Source: CBDBZL01 sp031399025
GTDB lineage: Bacteria > Pseudomonadota > Alphaproteobacteria > Sphingomonadales > Sphingomonadaceae
Direction: 5' to 3'
Assembly: GCA_031399025.1 (NCBI GenBank)
Contig: JANNOJ010000003.1
Coordinates: 8,233 to 72,232, forward strand
DNA length: 64,000 nucleotides
In this document: one piece after another, positions 8,952 to 15,918 of the stretch
How the letters are laid out: every line of letters begins with the position of its first letter
How positions within the stretch are numbered: the stretch's first letter is position 1
Program-made: the position numbers and the translations under genes
The notes under the pieces: generated by a model
What the model saw: only the letters and a program-made list of their open reading frames with translations
What the model was told of the DNA's origin: nothing
The model's database searches: none

Positions 8952-11357
8952 TCAGAGCCGGGCGCGCAGCGTCGCGCCGAAGGTACGGGGATTGCCGATC
9001 GCGCCGGTGATCAGGCCCTGGTTCGAGGCGCTGAGCGCTTCGAAATACTCCTTGTCGAACAGGTTGGTGACCCAGGCGGCAAGGTCGAACCGCTCGTCAT
9101 CCAGGCGCAGCCCGATGCGCGCATTGGCGATGCCGTAGGCCGGGATGCGGGTGTAGATCGAATTGCTCGCGCTGGTATCGTTCGACGAGCGGTGGTTGTA
9201 GTCCAACCGGGCGTAGAGCTCGTCCATTGGCGTGAGCAGCGCCACCGGCTGCACCAGGTCGGCCGAGACGTGGAACATGAACTTGGGCGCATTGGCGAGC
9301 TGGACCCCCGACAGGTCCTGCACTTGCGTCAGGTTGCGGTTCTCGGGCGCCACCTGGGCGTTGGGGTAGTCCTTATACACCGCATCGGTGTAGGCCGCCG
9401 ACGCGGTGAAGCGGAGCCAGCGCGTGGGCGCTGCCGTCAGGTCCACCTCCGCGCCGCGCGAACGAACGCCGGGGATGTTCGAGATGTAGCGGATGCTCGA
9501 GCTGGTGGTGCCGATCTGCTCAGTGATGGCGGCCTGGTAGTCCTGCACCTCGATCCAGTAGCCGGCCAGGTTCAGCGTCACGGCGCGGTCGAGAAACTGG
9601 CTCTTGAGGCCGATCTCGTAGGCGTCGACCGTTTCCGGATCGACCACGGGCGAGACGCCGTCCGGCAGGTCGCCCAGGCTCAGGCCGCCCGACTTGCTGC
9701 CGCGCGAATAGGTCGCGTAGGCCATGATGTCGGGCGCGACGTCGTAGGACACGGTGATTTGCCCGGTCAGCGCATCGTCCTCGACCCCGGTGGTGTAGTA
9801 AATCTCGGGATAGATCGCGTCGCGAAGCGCCTGGGCGGCAATTTGGTCGGCCGGGCTGAGCAGCGACAGGTCGTTCCCCCCGGCGGTATATTGGTGGAAG
9901 ACGCCGGTCTTATCTTCGTAGGTGAAGCGCAGGCCCGCGGTGATGCTCAGCGCGTCGGTCGCCTGCCAGGTCGCCTGGCCGTAGACCGCATAGCTCTTGG
10001 TGATCGGCTCGATGATCGAATAGGACAGGAACCCGGTATAGGCGTAGTTGGCGAGTTCGCGGTTGGCGTAGTTGTGGTTGTTCCACACCGCGTAGTCGGG
10101 CCCGAGCTGGTAATGCCCCAGGGCATCGACGTTCTGCCAGAAGTAATAGAGCCCAACGACATAATCGAGCTTGCGCGGGCCGCTCGAAGCAAGGCGAAAT
10201 TCCTGGCTGAACTGGCGCTGATGGTTGTCGGTACCGCTGCGCAGCGTGACCGCCAACGGCGTGAGGTCGGGATCGTTGTCAGGCAGCCAGTCCCAGCCGC
10301 GCCACGCGGTGATCGAGGTCAGCACCGCCGGGCCGAGGTCCCAGTCGACCTTGCCCGAGACGCCGTAGCCTTCCATGTCGGCCTGCACTGGCCCATCGAC
10401 ATCCACCTCGCGCGCGAACGGATCGGTGATGTCGAAGCGCGGCTCGTAGCCGCCGCGCCGCGCGCGATCGAGCCAGTTGTTGTTCAGCGTGGCGCCGTTG
10501 GCGAACTGGGTGAACAGTCCCACCACGCTGGCAACGCGCGAGTAGGCGTTCTGCTTAGAATAGTCGCCGATCAGGCGCAGATCAACATTGGGGGCGGGGC
10601 GCAGCAGCAGCTGGCCGCGCACCGTGAGGTTGTCGTAATCGTTGATCCTGCGGCCGTTGTACAAATTATACAGCGCCCCGTCGCGGTGCGTGTCCGAGAC
10701 CATCAGCCGGAAGGCGACCTGATCCGCGACGATCGGCCCGGTGAGCGACGCGCGGGCCTGATGGTAGCCTTCCTCGCCCAGGCTCGCCTCGCCGGTGAAG
10801 CCGAAGGCGAACTCGGGGGCGCGGGTGACGATGTTGATCGCGCCCGCCGTCGTGTTCTTGCCGAACAGCGTGCCCTGTGGACCGCGCAGCACTTCGACGC
10901 GCTCGAGATCGACGAAATCGAACTGCGAGGCGCCGATCCGGCCGTAGTAGACATCGTCGATGTAGAAGCCGACGCCAACCTCCAGTCCGTCGTTCTGGTC
11001 GGAGTTTGAACCCAACCCGCGGATGTTGGCAAAGGTGTTGCGCGCATTGTTGTTGCGGATCACCAGCGTGGGGGTCAGCTGGGCGATCTGGGTGATGTTG
11101 ATGGCGCCGGTTCGCTCGAGCGTGTCGCCCGACACCGCGGTCAGCGCAATGGGCACCTCCTGCGCCCGTTCCTCGCGGCGGCGGGAGGTCACGACGATCT
11201 CGCTGTCGTTCGCGCGACCCGCTCCGGCCGCTAGGCCGGGTTGGGCGTCCGGCTGCGTTTGCTCCTGCGCGAGGGCGGGCGTCGGCCCGACCAGCGCGAG
11301 GAGCGCCGTTCCGGCGCAAAGCAACGGTCGAACAGTGCTGGCGAACTGGCTTGTCAT
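8952..11357 (-). CDS. TonB-dependent outer-membrane receptor, PhoD-cluster
   Basis: About 800 residues from ATG 11357 (MTSQFASTVRPLL), which follows an AGGGA-type ribosome site; in-frame codons further up would give an implausible leader. Signal peptide ends at ALAQ. A TonB-box-like stretch (SEIVVTSRRREE), a plug domain (ALTAVSGDTLERTGAI, LERVEVLRGPQGTLFGKN) and a long beta-barrel ending in GATLRARL follow. Energy from TonB/ExbBD would drive uptake of a substrate too large for porins. With two phosphatases downstream, a phosphorylated organic compound is a reasonable guess, but the ligand is not visible in the sequence. Confidence 0.93.
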   Translation of the reverse strand: MTSQFASTVRPLLCAGTALLALVGPTPALAQEQTQPDAQPGLAAGAGRANDSEIVVTSRRREERAQEVPIALTAVSGDTLERTGAINITQIAQLTPTLVIRNNNARNTFANIRGLGSNSDQNDGLEVGVGFYIDDVYYGRIGASQFDFVDLERVEVLRGPQGTLFGKNTTAGAINIVTRAPEFAFGFTGEASLGEEGYHQARASLTGPIVADQVAFRLMVSDTHRDGALYNLYNGRRINDYDNLTVRGQLLLRPAPNVDLRLIGDYSKQNAYSRVASVVGLFTQFANGATLNNNWLDRARRGGYEPRFDITDPFAREVDVDGPVQADMEGYGVSGKVDWDLGPAVLTSITAWRGWDWLPDNDPDLTPLAVTLRSGTDNHQRQFSQEFRLASSGPRKLDYVVGLYYFWQNVDALGHYQLGPDYAVWNNHNYANRELANYAYTGFLSYSIIEPITKSYAVYGQATWQATDALSITAGLRFTYEDKTGVFHQYTAGGNDLSLLSPADQIAAQALRDAIYPEIYYTTGVEDDALTGQITVSYDVAPDIMAYATYSRGSKSGGLSLGDLPDGVSPVVDPETVDAYEIGLKSQFLDRAVTLNLAGYWIEVQDYQAAITEQIGTTSSSIRYISNIPGVRSRGAEVDLTAAPTRWLRFTASAAYTDAVYKDYPNAQVAPENRNLTQVQDLSGVQLANAPKFMFHVSADLVQPVALLTPMDELYARLDYNHRSSNDTSASNSIYTRIPAYGIANARIGLRLDDERFDLAAWVTNLFDKEYFEALSASNQGLITGAIGNPRTFGATLRARL

Positions 11358-12140
11358 GGCGGATCCCTGAAAGATGCAAGAGGGCACCCTGGCATCGTCG
11401 AGGACGTGCCAGCCGGTTGTGCTGACGCGGGGCGTCACCACCAGCTCGGGCGCGGGTTCGGGCGAGAAGGCAGCAGCTTACACGCCGCGGCTCCAGCCAC
11501 GACGGCGGCTACAGGAAGGACAGCATGCCGAGGGCGCCCGCTCTCGATGGACGCGGCATGCAGCGACTGTGGTGTTAGGTTGTCGTAATCATGCGCATCG
11601 TATTACCTCTGGTTTGGGGAACTGTTCGAGGAACACGACGCCGAGCGTGGTCGCCTTGGCATCGGGCGCTTTAGCCGTTGGTGACGCGGAGCAAGCTGCA
11701 TTCAATCAACAGCCGCGGATCCTGATCTGGGTGAGTGCGGATCAGCCACTCACATTATCAACTTACGTTGTTGAGAATGTGAGATCAAGCACAATCCGCC
11801 TGCCGCAACAAAGTGTCCTGCTCTGGCAAAGTTGATTCCCAGTTCCCGGGAGGTCGGCTTTTGTCAGGCGCGTCTGACCGAGGTGAGGGGACGGCGATGG
11901 TCGGAACGGCAGCTTCCAGGTTCAGGCCGTTCGCAACCTTTACCTCGTTAGTTGGGCGCGTAGCTGGCCGGCTGGTTCCCGATTTGTGAATGGCAGGTTC
12001 TGTCAGAGCCGGCGTTCGTGCCGGGATAGAGGAACGTCGTGGGATGGTCGCTCGCTTCGTCTGACATCAACCCGCGTTGTCATTGCACCGCAACATGGTG
12101 AACCTAGCGGCGGCGGCGTACCACAGGGGGGTTCACCAAC
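11358..12140. other. 783-base gene-free region between divergent TonB receptors
   Basis: No convincing gene: the open frames here lack ribosome sites and recognisable motifs. The segment 11690-11830 is clearly more AT-rich than its surroundings and contains a set of overlapping inverted repeats (11731-11783, listed separately). It must hold the promoters of the receptors starting at 11357 (minus) and 12141 (plus). I looked for tandem PhoB boxes because of the phosphatase cluster and found none that were convincing. Confidence 0.6.
11731..11783 (+). promoter_or_regulatory. Overlapping alternative hairpins / inverted-repeat operator
   Basis: GTGAGTG (11731-11737) is complementary to CACTCAC (11747-11753). 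The second element is also the beginning of CTCACATTATCAAC (11749-11762), which pairs with GTTGAGAATGTGAG (11770-11783) with a single mismatch over 14 positions. The two stems share bases and cannot form together. This could be a protein operator in DNA or, if transcribed, a pair of alternative RNA stems ahead of the receptor gene at 12141. Which, if either, is not decidable here. Confidence 0.45.
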
Positions 12141-14663
12141 ATGCACGTCACCACGAGCCGCGAGGCGCTTCGCCTCACGCTTTTCTCGTCTGCCATCGCG
12201 CTCGCCTGGGCCATGCCCGCCGCCGCGCAATCGGACCAACAGCCGCCCGCAGCAGCGGCGCAGACTGCCGCGGCAGCTGCGGACGAGAACGTGATCATCG
12301 TCACCGGTGCCGCGCGGGCACAGCGGCGCTTCGACGTGGCCTACGCCATCAACGCCCTGTCGCAGGAAGAAGTGCTGCGGATCGCCCCCAAGAACTTTGC
12401 CGATCTGCTCGGCACGGTGCCCGGCATCCAGGTCGAGGCGACCGGCGGCGAGGTCCAGAACATCACCCGCGTGCGCGGCATCCCGACCGATCGCGGCTAC
12501 CTGATCTTCCAGCAGGACGGCCTGCCGCTGTACCACGAGATCGACGGCGTGTTCTTCAATTCGGGCGAAGGCATGAACCGCCTCGACCTGATGACCGCGC
12601 GGGTCGAGATCGTGCGCGGCGGCCCCGCGCCGATCTACGCCAGCAGCGCCGCGGCCATTGCCAACACCATCACCGTGCAAGGCGGCGAGGAGCCCAGCGG
12701 CCAGGCGCAGATCACTCTGGGCGATACCGGCCTCTACCGGCTCGACGCGATGCAGTCCGGTCCGCTCGGCGAGCGCACTTATTTCGCTGTGGGCGGTTTC
12801 ATCCGCCAGCACGACGGCTATCGCGACAGCGGCTTCCCGAGCGACAAGGGCGGCCAGATCCGCGCCAATCTGCGCCACGAGCTCGACAACGGCTTCATCA
12901 AGCTCTCGGCGACATATTTGAACGACCACAATGTGTTCTACCTGCCGATCCCGGTGGCCGACCCGCGCGACCCCTCGGTCTCGCTCGACGAATACATCGA
13001 CTATCACCGTGGGACGCTGAATTCGCCGGCGCTGCGCAACGTCAACATCAAATATCGCGACGGCGCGGGCGTGGTGCAGAGCCTGCGGCGCGACCTCGCC
13101 GATGGGCGGCACATGCGCTTCTTCAACGGCGGCCTGCACTGGCAGGGCGAGTTCGACGACTTCGTAGTGGACGCCCGCGCCGGATACACCCAAGGCTCCA
13201 ACAGCTTCGATGCCTTCTACTCGACCACCAACCCCGCCGACGCCGACACGTTTGCCGCGAGCTACCTGAACTCCGCGCGCACCGCGTTCGGGAGCGACGT
13301 CGACCGGCTCGGCTACGCGATTGCCGGCAGCAACGGCGCGACGGTGTACGATCCCTATGCCGATTCGGGCCTGGTCATGTCGGGCCAGTACCGCGCGGTC
13401 GAAGTCGATTTCTATTCCGGCCAGGCCGATCTCAGCGTTACCCGCCGGTTCGAAACGGGCCTGGGCACGCACGACATTCGCGTGGGCGCCTACAGTTCCT
13501 TCTACGGTGTCGACAGCTTCATCGCCTACCAGGACATGCTGATCGAGGTGCGCAGCCAGCCGCGGCTGATCGACCTGGTCGCCTATTCGGCCACTGGTGC
13601 GGTGCTCGGCTCGGTCACCGATGACGGCGTGCTGCGCTACACCACCACGCTCAATTCGGGCGATGGCGATGCCAGGGTGCTGGCGCTCTACGCCAACGAT
13701 ACCTGGGATATAACCGAAGGCTTGCGGCTGGACGCGGGCATCCGCCAGGAATGGTATGGATACGAGGGCTACGCGCTGCTCTCCACCAGCGCGGATCTGG
13801 GCGATCCCACCACGCTGGCCGACGGCGCCACCCGCGCCTTTACCGGGGCGATCGTCAACAACGAGCTGAAGCCTTCCGCCACCAATTGGACGGTGGGCCT
13901 CAATTACGATTTCACCGACGATCTGGGCGCCTATGCCCGCGTGGCGACATTGGAAGTGCCGCCGCAGCTGAGCGTGGTGACGAGCACCGCGCCCACCATC
14001 GTCAAGACCCGGGCTCGCCAGTACGAGCTCGGCGCGAAGGCGAGCTTCGGGATTGCCGACCTATACGTCACCGGCTTCTATACCCAGTTCGATCCGTTCA
14101 ACGCGAGCTTCGTGGCCTACAACCCGGTGACGGGCCGCAACGATCAGTCGGTGCCGTTCATCGGCGAGGCGGTGGTCCAGGGCGTCGAGGCCGACGGCCG
14201 CTTCGCACCGGTCGACTGGTTCACCCTGGCCGCCTCCGTCACTTACCAGGAGCCGGAATACCGCAACCTCGAGAACGAGAGCGGCGCCGATCCGAGCGCG
14301 GTGAACGGCAACCAGATCATTCGCGAGCCCAAGTTCTTCGGCAACCTGCGCCCCACTTTCAGCTACGGGTACGGCGAGGCGGAAATCGAGCTCTCGGGCC
14401 GCTTCGAATGGGTCAGCCGGCGGTATGTCGATCTGTTCAACCTCACCAGCATGCCCGGCTACCAGACCCTGGGCGCGAGCGTGACGGTCAACTGGCGCGA
14501 TTGGCGCGCCCAGGTGGTCGGCGACAATCTGACCAATGCCGAGGGCCTCACCGAAGGCAACCCGCGCACCGACCAGCTCGCGGGGCAGGGCGCGAGCGAG
14601 GCGATCTACGGCCGGCCGCTGTTCGGCCGCAACTTCCGCTTCATCCTCAGCCGGAGCTGGTAA
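12141..14663 (+). CDS. TonB-dependent outer-membrane receptor, GH92 cluster
   Basis: An 840-residue receptor with a signal peptide ending AMPAAAQ, a TonB-box-like NVIIVTGAARAQ, a plug domain (NFADLLGTVPGIQV, LMTARVEIVRGGPAPIYAS) and a beta-barrel ending in the aromatic FRFILSRSW. It is the first gene of a tight plus-strand operon with a DUF218-like protein and a GH92 family protein, so its ligand may be a mannose-containing glycan; this is inference from context only. GGGGG just before the ATG serves as a strong ribosome site. Confidence 0.93.
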   Translation: MHVTTSREALRLTLFSSAIALAWAMPAAAQSDQQPPAAAAQTAAAAADENVIIVTGAARAQRRFDVAYAINALSQEEVLRIAPKNFADLLGTVPGIQVEATGGEVQNITRVRGIPTDRGYLIFQQDGLPLYHEIDGVFFNSGEGMNRLDLMTARVEIVRGGPAPIYASSAAAIANTITVQGGEEPSGQAQITLGDTGLYRLDAMQSGPLGERTYFAVGGFIRQHDGYRDSGFPSDKGGQIRANLRHELDNGFIKLSATYLNDHNVFYLPIPVADPRDPSVSLDEYIDYHRGTLNSPALRNVNIKYRDGAGVVQSLRRDLADGRHMRFFNGGLHWQGEFDDFVVDARAGYTQGSNSFDAFYSTTNPADADTFAASYLNSARTAFGSDVDRLGYAIAGSNGATVYDPYADSGLVMSGQYRAVEVDFYSGQADLSVTRRFETGLGTHDIRVGAYSSFYGVDSFIAYQDMLIEVRSQPRLIDLVAYSATGAVLGSVTDDGVLRYTTTLNSGDGDARVLALYANDTWDITEGLRLDAGIRQEWYGYEGYALLSTSADLGDPTTLADGATRAFTGAIVNNELKPSATNWTVGLNYDFTDDLGAYARVATLEVPPQLSVVTSTAPTIVKTRARQYELGAKASFGIADLYVTGFYTQFDPFNASFVAYNPVTGRNDQSVPFIGEAVVQGVEADGRFAPVDWFTLAASVTYQEPEYRNLENESGADPSAVNGNQIIREPKFFGNLRPTFSYGYGEAEIELSGRFEWVSRRYVDLFNLTSMPGYQTLGASVTVNWRDWRAQVVGDNLTNAEGLTEGNPRTDQLAGQGASEAIYGRPLFGRNFRFILSRSW

Positions 14664-14664
14664 G

Positions 14665-15918
14665 CTGCGAGGCGCTCTTGCCGCTGCCGCGCTGGCATGC
14701 GCGGCCGTTTGTTGGGTCGCGCCGGCCGCCGCGCAGGATCCGACCGGCTACGCGCCGCCGTTCGCCGATGGCCTGGAACCGCGCGTGTTCCCGCTGTTCG
14801 CGATGCTGCGCACGGCGGAAGGGTGGCAGGACGCGCTGGCCGGCGATGCGGGGTTGCGCGAGCTGGCGGCAGAGCGAGCGGCGCGCGTGCCGGCCACCGG
14901 CTGCACCCCGGCGCCGCGCTGCCTGGTCGATGCGTGGACCTGGACCGAGGCGGACATCGCGCTGGCCGAGGCGCGCCTGCTGGACTTGCTGCGCGATCGC
15001 CGGCTCGCCGAGGCGCTTGTCGCCGGGCAGATGCGGCCCTCGGGACGATTTGCCCGCTACGAGCCTCTCGCGGATGCCGAGTTCCTCGCCGCTTCCTGGC
15101 GTGAAGCGGCCGCCGCCATCAACCGGGTGGTGGCGGTGTACGCAAGCGGCGAGGCGCCGCGCTACCCGGTGATCGACGCGATCATCTTCGACGTCGCCTC
15201 TCCCGAATTCGCGCAGGTGCTGGAGGCGCACGGCGTCGCCACCGCCCGGCTTCCCCGCGCAGGCGACCTGTTCTTCGATCCCGCGCTGCGCTACGCCGCC
15301 GGCCTATTGCGCATGAACGAGCGGACCGATGCCGGCCGCTTTCGCCCCTTGACCGGCGGCGAGAACGAAGCCGCGGTGCGCGCGGTGGCCGCCTACGACT
15401 GGGATGGCGAGGCGCATTCCGCGTTGCTGGTGTTCGGCCACGGACCCGAGGACGCGCAATCGCGCACCGGCGTCATGGCCTACATCCGCATGGCCATCGC
15501 CGTCGAGCTGTTCCGCCAGGGTCTGGCGCCGTTCATCGTGGTCTCGGGCGGCAACGTGCATCCCAATCGCACGCCGTTCAACGAGGCGGTGGAGATGAAG
15601 CGGGTGCTCATCGAGGAGCACGGCGTCCCGGCGGAGCGCATCCTGATGGAGCCGCATGCGCGCCACACGACCACCAATCTGCGCAACTCGGCACGGCTGT
15701 TGTTCGCCGCGGGCTTCCCGGCCGACCTGCCCGCCTTGGTCGTGTCGGACCACCTGACGATCGAGTACATCGCCGGCCCCGCGCTGGCGACGCGCAACGT
15801 TGCCGAGATGGGCGTGCAGCCGGGCCGCCTGTCGCCCGGGCCCAACCGGTTCGCCCTGCGCTTCGAGCCAGACCCTGTCGCCTTCCACGTCGAGGCGGCC
15901 GACCCGCTCGACCCATGA
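14665..15918 (+). CDS. Exported DUF218/YdcF-like protein
   Basis: About 417 residues with a signal peptide (LRGALAAAALACAAVCWVAPAAAQ) and a C-terminal DUF218 (YdcF-like) domain: ALLVFGHGPEDAQSR, FIVVSGGNVHPNRTPFNEA, ILMEPHARHTTTNLRN, LVVSDHLTIEYI. Members are of poorly defined biochemical function, some acting near cell-wall or polysaccharide metabolism. No ATG/GTG/TTG lies between the receptor stop (14661-14663) and the signal peptide. The best-placed start is CTG at 14665, eight bases after CGGAG; an ATG at 14536 inside the receptor gene would give a 43-residue leader without meaning. Its stop overlaps the GH92 start (ATGA). Confidence 0.78.
   Translation: MRGALAAAALACAAVCWVAPAAAQDPTGYAPPFADGLEPRVFPLFAMLRTAEGWQDALAGDAGLRELAAERAARVPATGCTPAPRCLVDAWTWTEADIALAEARLLDLLRDRRLAEALVAGQMRPSGRFARYEPLADAEFLAASWREAAAAINRVVAVYASGEAPRYPVIDAIIFDVASPEFAQVLEAHGVATARLPRAGDLFFDPALRYAAGLLRMNERTDAGRFRPLTGGENEAAVRAVAAYDWDGEAHSALLVFGHGPEDAQSRTGVMAYIRMAIAVELFRQGLAPFIVVSGGNVHPNRTPFNEAVEMKRVLIEEHGVPAERILMEPHARHTTTNLRNSARLLFAAGFPADLPALVVSDHLTIEYIAGPALATRNVAEMGVQPGRLSPGPNRFALRFEPDPVAFHVEAADPLDP

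Noticed and set aside
11374..11835. A 153-residue plus-strand open frame in the divergent receptor spacer
   Set aside because: No ribosome site, no recognisable domain, and it crosses the inverted-repeat region; more likely non-coding.
11358..12140. PhoB boxes for the phosphatase/receptor cluster
   Set aside because: Only isolated CTGTCA-like hexamers occur; no tandem arrangement with 11-base spacing.
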